Shown piece after piece: positions 26,745 through 36,116 of a stretch of DNA of 54,770 nucleotides. Position 1 is the first letter of the stretch. Each line of letters begins with the position of its first letter. The position numbers and the translations under genes were made by a program. Under the pieces are notes generated by a model that made no database searches, was not told the origin of the DNA, and saw only the letters and a program-made list of their open reading frames with translations. This stretch comes from Deltaproteobacteria bacterium (lineage in GTDB: Bacteria > Myxococcota_A > UBA9160 > UBA4427). The stretch is from contig NZHD01000059.1 of the NCBI GenBank assembly GCA_002691205.1, forward strand, positions 1 through 54,770, read 5' to 3'.

Positions 26745-27509
26745 CTATCGATTCCACCACGCAACATCTGAAAAGGCTCGCAGGTCTGCCTCATGAGTCC
26801 AGACCGATCGATGCTGCTGTGCAAGATGAAGGTAGGTCTCGGCGATTTTATCAGGCAACATCAAACCATCATGCTCGTTTCCCCGGGTTTCGCGTAGGCG
26901 CGAAAAAGCTTCAGGGCCGAGCATTTTACCCAGCGTATCGGGTGCATCCACTGCGCCATCGATTAAAACATGCGCCACATGAATGCCCTTCGGAGAAAAC
27001 TCAGCGTTCAAAGTCTGACAAAGCATTCGCCTTCCCCCCATTGCTGCGGCGTGGGAGTGCTGACCTGCATTCCCACGAACGGCCGCTGTTGCCGAGGTCA
27101 CAAGAAGAGTCCCGCTGCCCCGAGCCTCCATGTAAGGAAAGAGCACCGAGGCCAGCCTAAATAATCCAAATGTCCCCAACCGCCAGCCCATCTCGAACGA
27201 TTTGTAATCAGTTGCACCGAGTGCGCGATCCCCTATCTGGGCTCCCAGATTATAGAGCGCAGTGCCAATCGGACCGACCGTCGCTTCAACCTCCGCCACC
27301 AGATCTTCAATCACATCGGGCTCGATGGCGTTCAAAATATGACCCGAAGCAGACCCACCCTCCCCTTGAATCTCGGCCACTAAACGGTCGAGACCCGCTT
27401 CATCGCTTCGCCGACAAAGGACCGAATGATAGCCAGCCTTTGCGAAGCACTTCGCTGTCTCGCCACCAATCCCAGCCCCAGCTCCAATTACTAAAAAAAC
27501 AGGCTTCAT
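26745..27509 (-). CDS. SDR-fold protein lacking the catalytic Tyr and Lys
   Basis: This 254-residue Rossmann protein of the short-chain dehydrogenase superfamily has an intact cofactor loop GAGAGIGG near residues 10-16. The usual Ser is present (S139). The positions of the catalytic Tyr and Lys hold His153 and Met157 (HAAAMGG), and NNAG is replaced by NLGA. It should still bind NAD(P), but the normal proton relay is missing, so it may be non-catalytic, regulatory, or a reductase with another mechanism. ATG at 27509 has AGAGGAG about 6-8 bases upstream; longer frames to 27575 are less likely. It is divergent from the spermidine-synthase-like gene. Confidence 0.85.
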   Translation of the reverse strand: MKPVFLVIGAGAGIGGETAKCFAKAGYHSVLCRRSDEAGLDRLVAEIQGEGGSASGHILNAIEPDVIEDLVAEVEATVGPIGTALYNLGAQIGDRALGATDYKSFEMGWRLGTFGLFRLASVLFPYMEARGSGTLLVTSATAAVRGNAGQHSHAAAMGGRRMLCQTLNAEFSPKGIHVAHVLIDGAVDAPDTLGKMLGPEAFSRLRETRGNEHDGLMLPDKIAETYLHLAQQHRSVWTHEADLRAFSDVAWWNR

Positions 27510-27972
27510 TAAGAACTCCTCTAAATCAGACGACCAAGCTAGCCCTTCTTTCTCTGACGGTCGAGAAATACTCACGGCCTCACTCTGAGGCTCATTTATC
27601 TCACGTAGAGCTCACTGCGGCACAATAGCCAGACTCATTAGTCCGACTCGACAGGGAGCAGACTCATTCTACTCATCATCCCTCATGCTCAAAAAAAAAC
27701 TCTCGGTTAGGCGGGCATAGGTCGTCGCTGGAGGGCTTTCAAACTCCCTTGAGATCACGGCACACCCGCCTTTCGACCAAGAAGCGCTAATTCGATATAC
27801 AGATATTGACGCCTAAACAAATTCCTGATTTGGAATCCAGAACCAACCGTTTTATAGAGACCCCTCTCATGGGGGTACTGCGTGTAATGGATGACAACAA
27901 ACTTTTCCCTCAACCCAATCCTCTAAAATCGCATATAGTGAAACCTATGCATCAGCGGAACATGACTTCCCC
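27510..27972. other. Divergent intergenic region, no gene seen
   Basis: These 463 bases separate the degenerate SDR and the spermidine-synthase-like gene. TTGACG at 27805-27810 and TATAGT at 27934-27939 are isolated promoter-like hexamers, not properly spaced with each other. I see no reading frame or RNA motif. Confidence 0.4.
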
Positions 27973-28812
27973 ATGACTCAAACACGTTCCCAAAAACTAC
28001 TTGCCAGGGAGCCCGGTTTGTTTGGCGATATCCTCGTAGGAGGAGGACCTAGGCGAAGGTGGATGAAATTCGGCGACGAAGACTCAGTCAACCAAAGCCT
28101 CGTCGACCTGCAAGAGCCCACCCGTCTCGTGCCCGCCTACCTCCGCTGCGCGGCATGGGGCCTCAGCCTGGCCGCGAGAAAACAAAAGATGCTCGTCATC
28201 GGCCTCGGCGGCGGCGGGTTTGTCCGATTCTTACGAAAACGTTTTCCTCGCGTGGAAATCGACATCATTGAGATCGACCCCACCGCAGTCAGCCTTGCCA
28301 AGGCCCACTTTAAAATTCGAGAGACCAAACATACTCGCATCCATGTCACTGATGCGGTTCTTTACCTCTTAGCGCAGGACGATCTTTACGATTTCATCTT
28401 ACTGGATGCGTACGAGGGGGCCCGTCTCGGCCCGCGCCTAGCGGACTTCGAATTCTTCTCTCTTGCCCAAGGCCATCTAGAATCCGGCGGGATCTGCGTC
28501 GCTAATATCTGTGAACCGAGTGCGCAGAGAGAAAAGCGCACGACCGCAGCCTTTTCGCGTGCTTTTCATCACAATAGTCTCGATGTCACCATGCCTAGGG
28601 ATCGAAACCGGATCGTCGTGGGAGCCACTTCTCCTCTTCCCTCGCGCGCAATTCTCACCCACAGCGCGCAGGTAGCTGACCTCCTCGGCTACTACCCGTT
28701 CCGACTCACACCGTTCGTAAGGAATATCCGAAGCCACAGGCCTGAAAACGCTGTCCGGCATAACAAAACTGGGTCAAATTCAGAGTCTGAGAAAAAGATG
28801 CAGCCACGATAA
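27973..28812 (+). CDS. Spermidine-synthase-like Rossmann protein
   Basis: The 279-residue protein has the methyltransferase-like fold of polyamine synthases. Motif I is VIGLGGGGFVRFL, the acidic loop IIEIDPTAVSLA binds the ribose of the cofactor, and LLDAYEG holds the acidic residue that binds the amine in SpeE. It lacks the extended N-terminal beta-barrel and the full Y-x-D gatekeeper pattern of true spermidine synthases, so it is better called a spermidine synthase-like protein. Such proteins use S-adenosylmethionine or its decarboxylated form. No speD or other polyamine gene is present. The start ATG at 27973 has no strong ribosome site. Convergent with the PPOX gene. Confidence 0.82.
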   Translation: MTQTRSQKLLAREPGLFGDILVGGGPRRRWMKFGDEDSVNQSLVDLQEPTRLVPAYLRCAAWGLSLAARKQKMLVIGLGGGGFVRFLRKRFPRVEIDIIEIDPTAVSLAKAHFKIRETKHTRIHVTDAVLYLLAQDDLYDFILLDAYEGARLGPRLADFEFFSLAQGHLESGGICVANICEPSAQREKRTTAAFSRAFHHNSLDVTMPRDRNRIVVGATSPLPSRAILTHSAQVADLLGYYPFRLTPFVRNIRSHRPENAVRHNKTGSNSESEKKMQPR

Positions 28813-28903
28813 TCAAGGGGGTGCTCTGCTGTGTCACGACCACCACATGACACCATTCCCACAGTAAAAACTGCGATGCCCTCGACTCAGCCTACCCGAC
28901 TCC

Positions 28904-29350
28904 TTAACCTTTCATCTTATGATTGTCATTCGTTAGCCAGTACCGAGGCTCCATGACATAGACGTGACCGAAGCCGCCATCGGGATACGAATCAGCATAG
29001 GCATCCCCCGCCTCAGGCGTATCTGAATAGCGGTGCGCCATAGGCCGAAGGTCTCGCTCTCGATCAGCCGGGCGCTCTTCTATAATAGGCCCCGAAACAC
29101 TGACGTACCGGTAGGGAGGGGTCTCATCTTGAACCACCATGGTATACGCTTGCGCGGTGTGAAGTGCCTTTCCTTTCACCGATCTTGGGCCTGTTAAGAT
29201 CCAGACGCCGACCGCTGGATCGTAGTCGTACCAAATCGGACTCGACACGGGCGGCCGATCTGGATTGGTATGTTCAATCGAAATAACCCCCACGAAGGGC
29301 TTTGCCAAGAAACGATCCCGCTCACTGACGGTCATTCGGGTATCGGCCAC
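28904..29350 (-). CDS. PPOX-class (PNPOx-like/F420) split-barrel protein
   Basis: This 148-residue split-barrel flavin/F420-binding protein carries a family-typical stretch FVGVISIEHTNPDRPPVSSP, followed by IWYDYDPAVGVWILTGPRS and the later YVSVSGPIIEE, then a C-terminal strand with W. Members use FMN, F420H2 or haem and reduce or bind small substrates. The start is GTG at 29350 with GGGAG nine bases upstream. Together with six LLM genes it points to F420-type redox chemistry, although no F420 biosynthesis gene is present to prove it. It is separated from the surface-repeat gene by a terminator-like hairpin. Confidence 0.85.
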   Translation of the reverse strand: MADTRMTVSERDRFLAKPFVGVISIEHTNPDRPPVSSPIWYDYDPAVGVWILTGPRSVKGKALHTAQAYTMVVQDETPPYRYVSVSGPIIEERPADRERDLRPMAHRYSDTPEAGDAYADSYPDGGFGHVYVMEPRYWLTNDNHKMKG

Positions 29351-29477
29351 GTTTAATAACTCCCATGAAAGCTGATTGCTAATTCAAGCCGTCAACCTGA
29401 CCCAAAATCCGGCACGACGCAATACCCATCGAGTACAGTTCACAAAACGAATCTGTATGCGGAACGAACCAATCTAT

Positions 29478-29512
29478 AAAGCCCGGACACCACTGTCCTA
29501 ACCCCGGGCTTT
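29478..29512 (-). terminator. Nested hairpin terminator after the surface-repeat gene
   Basis: A perfect nine-pair stem (AAAGCCCGG/CCGGGCTTT) encloses a second potential stem (GGACA/TGTCC with CCAC loop). On the minus strand it follows the stop of the gene at 29573 and ends with TTTATA, giving a short U-tract. Confidence 0.65.
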
Positions 29513-29572
29513 CGAGTGCTCAGTGACCTCATGACGCAGATCCGCGCTCGCGGACCTGCGCCCGGTTTGATT

Positions 29573-30139
29573 CTAATTCGATTTTGGATAATTAAAGAAC
29601 GGAAACACTGGAAAAAAACCGTTCTTCGCAAAATTCAAGAGACCGACTTGCACACCCTTAATTTCATCGGTGACATTGATGAGGCCCACCTGAACATCCG
29701 ACTGCTTGGAGATCCCCAGCCCGCTGATATCTACGCTTGATGTCTCACGAGTGACGTTCAAAAGGCCAATATTCGCGCCATCCTTATGATTCGTCGTCAC
29801 ATTAATGAATCCGGCATTGACTCCACTCGAATTCCCGTCGACAAAATTCGCAAAGGAGCAAAGACAGCCCTCAGAGTTGCCTGACACGTAGGCGATCGCA
29901 AAGAGCGGACCAAATCCTTTAAATTCCTGCTCTTCCACAACGGCCGCAAAGCCGAGATCAAAACCACTCATCCGATTCGCTTTCGCATACAGCAACGAAA
30001 ACCTGAACTTATCCACGTTGTCTGCATCTGGCGTGCGAATGCCCGCAAACACAAACTGTGAACCCACATCCGCGAATGAAACAATTGGCGTCGCAAAAAC
30101 CAAAACCGTAAGAACCACAGAACTCAGAAAACTCTTCAT
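29573..30139 (-). CDS. LA_2272-like surface repeat protein
   Basis: This is a 188-residue exported protein. A signal peptide (MKSFLSSVVLTVLVF, cleavage near SFADV) precedes a body of repeated units with the pattern G-x-N/Q-V/I-G-L/F-I/L-N-V/F. Examples are GVNAGFINV, GANIGLLNV, VDISGLGIS, VQVGLINV and VQVGLLNFA. The C-terminal run GFFPVFPFFN is characteristic of the LA_2272 family of surface repeat proteins. Such repeats may form a beta-solenoid or beta-barrel at the outer membrane; the role is unknown. The ATG at 30139 follows a GGGGGGTA ribosome site. Longer frames to 30241 would place the signal peptide internally. Confidence 0.8.
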   Translation of the reverse strand: MKSFLSSVVLTVLVFATPIVSFADVGSQFVFAGIRTPDADNVDKFRFSLLYAKANRMSGFDLGFAAVVEEQEFKGFGPLFAIAYVSGNSEGCLCSFANFVDGNSSGVNAGFINVTTNHKDGANIGLLNVTRETSSVDISGLGISKQSDVQVGLINVTDEIKGVQVGLLNFAKNGFFPVFPFFNYPKSN

Positions 30140-30262
30140 ACTACCCCCCGTTAAATGATTATCTTCATCACCATCATGCCCCAAAGCACCGCTCACCGAA
30201 AGCCGCGCCATCCACAGATCCGACTGAATCGGAGCAAACAAAGGGATTCAGCCCCTGGACGA

Positions 30263-32842
30263 TCACTCCTCGAGCGCATTAGCGCCCTCCCTTATGTGAA
30301 TATCTCGCTGCGGGAAAGGTATTTCTACTCCCGCCTCTGTCAAACTCCGATTAATAGACACACAGATATTGCTTCGAAGCCTGCTGAAATGGTCCTGATT
30401 GGCCCAACCTCGCACCTCGAAATCGAGTGAATTATCTCCGAACGCCTTAAACAGTGCGGAAGGTGCTGGACTCTCAAGCACCCCCTCGATTTTGATCACC
30501 GCCTGCTCAAGAATCTCAATCACGGCTTCCGGGTCAGTCCCATACGCAACACCTACTGCCACTTCAAAGCGTCGCTTTCGATCCGACTTCGTCCAGTTTG
30601 TGACGTCTTCTGAAATAAATCGAGCGTTCGGAACGATCACCTCTGCGCCTTCCCATGTACGGACCGTACTTGAACGAATCCCGATTCGATCAATCGCACC
30701 CACCACCTCACCCATAACGACGCTGTCTCCAACTTGAACAGGCCTCTCGGTCAGCAAGATCACTCCAGATATAAAATTATTCACAATTGTCTGAAGTCCG
30801 AAGCCGATGCCAATCCCAAACGCACCTGTCAGGAGAGTCATTCGATTGGCATCGAAGCCCAGGGTTACACCCGCCAAGAAAAATCCCACAATCAAAAGGC
30901 CGTAATGCAGCAAGGTAACCAGAGCGTAAGGCCTTCCGCGATCGATTTCGGTCGTATCAAAAATTTCCTCAGACAACACGAAGTGAATCAAGCGCGAAAG
31001 CATATAGGATGAGACCACCACTAAGACGGCGAGACACACCGTTCCCAAAGACAACTCAACCCCCGGAATAGGCAACTTTGCATCGAGCACACTCCGCACA
31101 ATCAACTTTAACTCGTCCCACAAGTGAAGCTGACTCACCAATGCCTGCGCCATCACTAACCAAGCAGCTAGCGTCATCAACAAATATACGCGGTCACGAA
31201 GAAACCCTCGATTACGACGGACCATCCCTAGAGCATTTAATGGACGAACTCTCAATGCAAGAACAACTAAACCATCGGCGACAAGAACCGTTCCGTACAA
31301 CACAATCGAACCATAGATCCCCATCATCAACGTGCCGCCCACCAATGACGCCAAAGCTGCATACCCCACAGCCTCGGCCAACCAAGAAATCAGGGCAGCC
31401 ACAAAAACGAGTCGTAATACGTAGCCAATCATCCGAAAGGTCAGCCGAGAAGCCATCTCTGCGGGAATGGCTTTGATTCGAGAGGGACTTAGACTTAACC
31501 CAATAAACCCGACCAGAGCCGTCATGTTTCCGAGAAAAATCAGTCGACCCGCTACATCGGTGGTCACTAATGCGGGCACCTTCCCGACGCTATAAAGAGC
31601 CGCTTGACCTAGAAGCACCTGAACCTGATGCGCGAAGTAGACACAAACGCCGAGCACCACCAGAGGAAGAATAGGTCGATCGACAATATGCCAAAGGACA
31701 AGCATGGCCGGAATAAGGGTGGCAGCGCCAAACAAAGGGCCGAGCGGCCCCACTGCTAGATCACGAAAGAACCAGAGACTCGAAAAAAAAGCAATCAGCA
31801 AGCTGAGTGCGATTGGGCGCTTAAAAACAGCATGGACAGCATCCATATCCGCATCATTCCCGAGCTTCGTATCGATCTTTTTTCGCGCGAAAGACATCAC
31901 TAAAATAAGAAAAAGTACAAAGGCACCGAACGATATAACCTGATTTCGATTCGCTCCCCAATATCGAGACATGATGGCCAGATCCCGATTTCCTTGGTCG
32001 TGCACATTGGTCGTGAGGTGAACTTGACTGCTCGATTTCCAAAAGGATGCGTCCCAAATGGGCGGCGCGTTTCGGACTAAAACCTCTTTCACCGTCTGAT
32101 TCAGCCGGTCGACAATCAGTTGCTTATCCCCATCCACTAACACAGCCAGGCTTGCGACCTCGCTCTGACGACTCAGAACGTTCGCTTGGCGTTTAGCAAC
32201 CTCAACCAAGGCCTGATTCGCTGCAGTTAAGACCTCGTTAATCTGCGCGACGACAACAGAACTAACTTCTAGCTTCAAAGCACTCTCACGAGTATTCATC
32301 CACGTGGATTTAATCGTTCGAATTCGATCCGCCTGGCTCTCGATGATATTACTTCGCCCTTGCAGGCCTCCCTGCACTTGCGAGATCCGATAAGCAATTT
32401 GGTCCCAAGCGGCATGAACTTGATCAAGCGCCATGATTGAAGTTCGAGAGGCCTTTACAACGGCCGATCTCCTGAGTTGCTGATTCACCCGAACTCGCAG
32501 CGCCGCAATCTTCTCAAGAACGGCACCCTCTCCCACCTTAGGTTGAATAATTCTTAGGCTCTCACGGATACGCTGCTCCGCTTGCTGTGATCGAACACCG
32601 ATATCCGCCATAGGCACTGCCACGAACTTTGTCTTTGCTTCCGGCGGTTCAGTGCTCGCCACCTTCGCCCCCGCTGCCGCCAACTTAGCCACAGAAACGG
32701 CTTGGCCTAATGCTGGGGCACAGAGAAGAGTCCCCAGACTGCAAAGCAGCATCAAGTAAGAAAGAACCCGAACCCAGGCAAGCCCTGCTTTTTGCTGGAC
32801 TTGATTCTCTCGGAGCCTATTCAGAACAACTTGTTTATCCAT
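30263..32842 (-). CDS. Large mechanosensitive channel of the MscK/MscM type
   Basis: This 859-residue inner-membrane channel acts in osmotic downshock protection. It has an N-terminal signal or transmembrane segment (about 25-45), then a long periplasmic coiled-coil-rich domain (about 60-300, many Gln/Arg/Ser heptads). About ten or so membrane segments follow, then the MscS core near residues 620-850. The core shows the pore-lining region GAFGIGIGFGLQTIVNNFISG and the beta-domain ERPVQVGDSV, GEVVGAIDRIGIRSSTVRT, IVPNARFISEDVTNW. Domain layout fits the KefA/MscK family (DUF3772-like periplasmic part). ATG at 32842 has GGGG a few bases upstream. It is the only gene on the strand between 30263 and the next gene at 33359. 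Confidence 0.93.
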   Translation of the reverse strand: MDKQVVLNRLRENQVQQKAGLAWVRVLSYLMLLCSLGTLLCAPALGQAVSVAKLAAAGAKVASTEPPEAKTKFVAVPMADIGVRSQQAEQRIRESLRIIQPKVGEGAVLEKIAALRVRVNQQLRRSAVVKASRTSIMALDQVHAAWDQIAYRISQVQGGLQGRSNIIESQADRIRTIKSTWMNTRESALKLEVSSVVVAQINEVLTAANQALVEVAKRQANVLSRQSEVASLAVLVDGDKQLIVDRLNQTVKEVLVRNAPPIWDASFWKSSSQVHLTTNVHDQGNRDLAIMSRYWGANRNQVISFGAFVLFLILVMSFARKKIDTKLGNDADMDAVHAVFKRPIALSLLIAFFSSLWFFRDLAVGPLGPLFGAATLIPAMLVLWHIVDRPILPLVVLGVCVYFAHQVQVLLGQAALYSVGKVPALVTTDVAGRLIFLGNMTALVGFIGLSLSPSRIKAIPAEMASRLTFRMIGYVLRLVFVAALISWLAEAVGYAALASLVGGTLMMGIYGSIVLYGTVLVADGLVVLALRVRPLNALGMVRRNRGFLRDRVYLLMTLAAWLVMAQALVSQLHLWDELKLIVRSVLDAKLPIPGVELSLGTVCLAVLVVVSSYMLSRLIHFVLSEEIFDTTEIDRGRPYALVTLLHYGLLIVGFFLAGVTLGFDANRMTLLTGAFGIGIGFGLQTIVNNFISGVILLTERPVQVGDSVVMGEVVGAIDRIGIRSSTVRTWEGAEVIVPNARFISEDVTNWTKSDRKRRFEVAVGVAYGTDPEAVIEILEQAVIKIEGVLESPAPSALFKAFGDNSLDFEVRGWANQDHFSRLRSNICVSINRSLTEAGVEIPFPQRDIHIREGANALEE

Positions 32843-33358
32843 GACCCCATGTTAGCTCGCTGACGGCCCCGAGGCGGGCTCAGGATCTTCAAAGTGAGTC
32901 AAAAAGAGCTTCTCAAGCGAGTTCCTCGCCTGAGCCCGCGCAGCGTCCAAACGTGATCCATGCAATCAGCGCAGAGGAAACCCGAATGGACCTCGTTGGG
33001 TCAACGAGGACCTCAACCAACTGGCCGGTGAAGAAGAACTCTTAAACGCACACGCGCCGCAGCGATTGGCCTCTGGCCGGACCAAACCGCTGCTACAGAC
33101 GTGCAAAGGGATCTTTCGGGCGCCTGATAAGCGAGATACATGGCCGAATCACCTATTCGGGGTAGTTCAACACACTCATTTTCTCTGGCAAAAACACTTG
33201 AGACACGACACCCTTTACTGCCTATAAATGCGATGAGTTCACTCATCGAGAAAGCTTTTTCGAGCCTCTGATTGAGAGGCATAATGCTCGGAACGACAAT
33301 AAAAGTCGGACGACGGGATCGCTCAGCTCGCAGATTGAAGAACCATGAGGAGTCCAGC
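32843..33358. other. Divergent intergenic region, no gene seen
   Basis: These 516 bases separate the MscK-like channel and the amidohydrolase. A minus-strand frame over 33013-33438 overlaps the start of the amidohydrolase and has no recognisable domain, so it was not called. GAGGAG at 33347-33352 is the ribosome site of the gene to the right. No other signal is evident. Confidence 0.45.
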
Positions 33359-35101
33359 ATGTACGATCTGATAATTCGAAATGGCACAATCGTCGACGGA
33401 ACCGGCAAGAAGCCCTTTGAAGCCGATCTTGCGGTCAAGGGGGAGCGCGTTGTCGCTATTGGAGACCACCTCGGTGAGAGTCATTCCGAGATCGATGCGC
33501 AGGGGCTCCTCGTCACACCGGGCTGGGTCGATGTCCATACGCATTACGATGGGCAAGTCACGTGGGATCCTGAAGTCAGCCCCTCGGGCACCAATGGCGT
33601 GACCACGGTCATCATGGGAAACTGCGGTGTGGGCTTTGCCCCGGTTCGCCCAGGACAAGAGGATTTCCTCATCAACCTCATGGAAGGGGTAGAAGACATC
33701 CCCGGTAGCGCCCTCTCCCTCGGTATTAAATGGGACTGGGAATCCTTCCCGGAATACTTGACCGCCCTTGAGAACACTGCGCGGGTCGCTGACGTGGCCG
33801 TCCATGTGCCCCATGGACCCGTGCGAGCGTATGTGATGGGCGATCGAGGCGCGCAAAACGAGGAAGCCACGCCGGAAGACATAGAGGCTATGTACCAGAT
33901 TGTTAAGGAAGGAATCGAAGCGGGAGCCGTCGGCTTTACATCCTCTCGGGTCCTCGGACATAAATCGAGCACCGGAGAATGCGTACCTGGGACCTTTGCC
34001 GGTGATCAAGAGCTCTTCGGAATCCTCAGGGCTCTTAGTGATACGGGTCAAGGGGTCTTCGGAGTGGCCTCAGGCTCGGTGATCAGCGGCGATTTCACCC
34101 AAGACCTACCCATTCCTAATGAAGACGAAGAAATCTTCAGGCTCCGACGCCTCGCTGAAGAGACCGGCCGACCTGTCATGTTTGCTTGCGTTCAAAGTAC
34201 AGCCGACCCCGAGCAATGGAAGCGTATGCTCCAGGCCTGCGATGAGGCTGCCAAAGAGGGCATTGAGCTCATTCCACAAGTGAGCGCAAGACCGGCAGGA
34301 CTCCTCGCCGGGTTTGACGGCAGCATTCATCCCTTTTCGATGTGCCCGAGCTTTCAGCCGCTCCTCTCCCTCTCGCCAAAGGAGAGAAGTGAAGCCCTTC
34401 ATGACCCCAAGCTCCGAGCGAAACTTCTCTCGGAGGAACCTGACACTTCAACCATCCCAGCAGCAGTGTCTTTTATCTACACCGCTTGGCACATGATGTT
34501 TGAGTTCGGCGACCCGCCCAACTACGAGCCCGAACCTTCGACCTCGCTGGCCGCCATCGCAGCCGAGACCGGCACTGACCCTAAAGAACTCGCCTACGAC
34601 ATCATGCTCAAGGGAGACTATCTCTACCTCCCCATTATGGACTATGTAGACGGGAACATGGACGTCGTTCTTGAGAAAATGAAACACGAAAAGGCCATTT
34701 TTGGACTCGGAGATGGAGGCGCTCACTGTGGTTTCATCACAGACGCCAGCATCTGCACATTCCTTCTGACCCACTGGGTACGAGATCGAACGCGAGGCCC
34801 CAGAGTGCCCCTTGAGTGGGTCGTCGAGCAACAAACGCGTGCAACGGCCCAACTTTACGGAATGCATGATCGAGGCGTACTCGCCGAAGGCATGTTGGCG
34901 GACATTAACATTATCGACCTTGACGGACTGACTCTCCGCAAACCCAAGATGGCGTTCGATCTTCCAGGCGACGAGAGACGCTTAATTCAAGAGGTCGAGG
35001 GGTATCGCTACACAATCAAGAGAGGCACAATTACCTTCGAAGACAATGTGGCTACAGGAGCCACACCGGGAGCTCTCGTCCGAGGCCCTCAGCCCGCCTG
35101 A
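33359..35101 (+). CDS. N-acyl-D-amino-acid deacylase-like amidohydrolase
   Basis: This 580-residue metal-dependent hydrolase of the amidohydrolase superfamily (D-aminoacylase/dihydroorotase branch) opens with MYDLIIRNGTIVDG. The metal-binding H-T-H at residues 60-62 (VDVHTHYDGQ) precedes NGVTTVIMGNCGVGFAP. A central Cys-rich turn and a later HIS/ASP set complete a TIM barrel with one or two zinc ions. The late motif GLGDGGAHCGFITD supplies the catalytic Asp region. Enzymes of this branch hydrolyse N-acyl-D-amino acids, D-aminoacyl or related amides. ATG at 33359 has GAGGAG upstream. The longer frame to 33272 lacks a ribosome site and conserved residues. It is followed by an LLM oxidoreductase on the same strand. 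Confidence 0.87.
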   Translation: MYDLIIRNGTIVDGTGKKPFEADLAVKGERVVAIGDHLGESHSEIDAQGLLVTPGWVDVHTHYDGQVTWDPEVSPSGTNGVTTVIMGNCGVGFAPVRPGQEDFLINLMEGVEDIPGSALSLGIKWDWESFPEYLTALENTARVADVAVHVPHGPVRAYVMGDRGAQNEEATPEDIEAMYQIVKEGIEAGAVGFTSSRVLGHKSSTGECVPGTFAGDQELFGILRALSDTGQGVFGVASGSVISGDFTQDLPIPNEDEEIFRLRRLAEETGRPVMFACVQSTADPEQWKRMLQACDEAAKEGIELIPQVSARPAGLLAGFDGSIHPFSMCPSFQPLLSLSPKERSEALHDPKLRAKLLSEEPDTSTIPAAVSFIYTAWHMMFEFGDPPNYEPEPSTSLAAIAAETGTDPKELAYDIMLKGDYLYLPIMDYVDGNMDVVLEKMKHEKAIFGLGDGGAHCGFITDASICTFLLTHWVRDRTRGPRVPLEWVVEQQTRATAQLYGMHDRGVLAEGMLADINIIDLDGLTLRKPKMAFDLPGDERRLIQEVEGYRYTIKRGTITFEDNVATGATPGALVRGPQPA

Positions 35102-35219
35102 GAAAACGTGGGCGGTTATTCTTAATCAAATTCTAGCCTATACAACCTTTCGAACTATATTCTCTCTCGCCTTTGCTCGGGGGCTGATGTCTGGGCGATC
35201 TAAATAAAGGAGACACTCG

Positions 35220-36101
35220 ATGGACTTTGGACTGATCTCGGTCAACACCGGCTTTCGCACCAGCGAGGGCCTTATCAAATTTGCCCAACATGCCGAATCA
35301 GTCGGGGTTGAATCCCTCTGGACCTTTGAGCACACCATCATCCCCCTTGAGTATGAATCCAAGTATCCCTACAGCGAAGACGGAAAAATGGGCGGCACGC
35401 CTGATATCAATATCGTCGATCCGCTCATCGCACTCGCGGCCGTCGCTTCAGCCACGAAGACTATTCGCCTGGGCACGGGCATCAACGTTCTTCCTCAAGC
35501 CAATCCTATTTACTTAGCCAAGCAGGCCGCCTCCATTGACTTCATGTCCAATGGTCGGCTCATGCTCGGGCTGGGACTCGGATGGCTCAAAGAAGAATTT
35601 GAAGCTCTCGGCGTGCCCTGGGGCCGCCGAGGGGCTCGATTCGATGACTACGTCGTCGCCATAAGGAAGATGTGGGCCGGCGATGTAGTTGAACACCAAA
35701 GTGATTTTATATCTTGGAGTGGGTTCCAGAGCTATCCAGTCCCGCTTCAAAAAGCCGGCGTCCCCCCTCAAGATTCAAGCATCCCCATCATTGTAGGCGG
35801 GGACAAGGGCAAAGTCTTTCGTCGAGTCGCCAAACTCGCCGACGGATGGTACCCCGCTACGGTCGTCCCCGAGTACCTCGAGCCGTTAATTCCGCAACTG
35901 GAAGCCGCCTGCAGCGAAGAGGGACGAGACCCAAAGACCATCGAGATCACCTCAATGTGGATCCCTGCCATGACAGGCGCCGACGCGATCAAGAAATACG
36001 AAGATCTCGGCGTGACCCGTCTAGTGGTCCCTACCCAAGCGCTTGAAGGCGCGACGTCGGCCGAAAAGGTGGACCGATTCGTAGATAATTTCATGTCCTA
36101 A
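35220..36101 (+). CDS. LLM-class oxidoreductase, Rv2161c/TIGR03619-like
   Basis: This 293-residue TIM-barrel flavin or F420 enzyme fits the TIGR03619 group of LLM proteins, starting MDFGLISVNTGF. It shows the cofactor-contact region LGTGINVLPQANPIYLAKQAAS, GRLMLGLGLGWLKEEFEALG and the later IPIIVGGDKGKVFRRVAKLADGW (typically PIWVGG in the family). Reduced FMN or F420 would drive hydroxylation, reduction or ring opening of an unknown substrate. AAAGGAGACA precedes the ATG at 35220. It lies 118 bases after the amidohydrolase on the same strand and may share its transcript. It is one of six LLM genes in this window. Confidence 0.9.
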   Translation: MDFGLISVNTGFRTSEGLIKFAQHAESVGVESLWTFEHTIIPLEYESKYPYSEDGKMGGTPDINIVDPLIALAAVASATKTIRLGTGINVLPQANPIYLAKQAASIDFMSNGRLMLGLGLGWLKEEFEALGVPWGRRGARFDDYVVAIRKMWAGDVVEHQSDFISWSGFQSYPVPLQKAGVPPQDSSIPIIVGGDKGKVFRRVAKLADGWYPATVVPEYLEPLIPQLEAACSEEGRDPKTIEITSMWIPAMTGADAIKKYEDLGVTRLVVPTQALEGATSAEKVDRFVDNFMS

Positions 36102-36116
36102 GCCTAGACTCTGGCT

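Noticed and set aside
27690..27790. Structured RNA in the SDR/spermidine-synthase-like gap
   Set aside because: GGCGGG/CCCGCC and GGTCG/CGACC arms occur, but in an order that cannot nest, and no known riboswitch core is visible.
27973..28812. Calling the gene a true spermidine synthase (speE)
   Set aside because: The N-terminal domain and gatekeeper residues are incomplete and no polyamine gene is nearby, so only 'spermidine-synthase-like' is supported.
33013..33438. Minus-strand frame of 141 codons overlapping the amidohydrolase start
   Set aside because: No recognisable domain, composition of an antisense shadow, and it covers the ribosome site and first codons of a well-supported gene.
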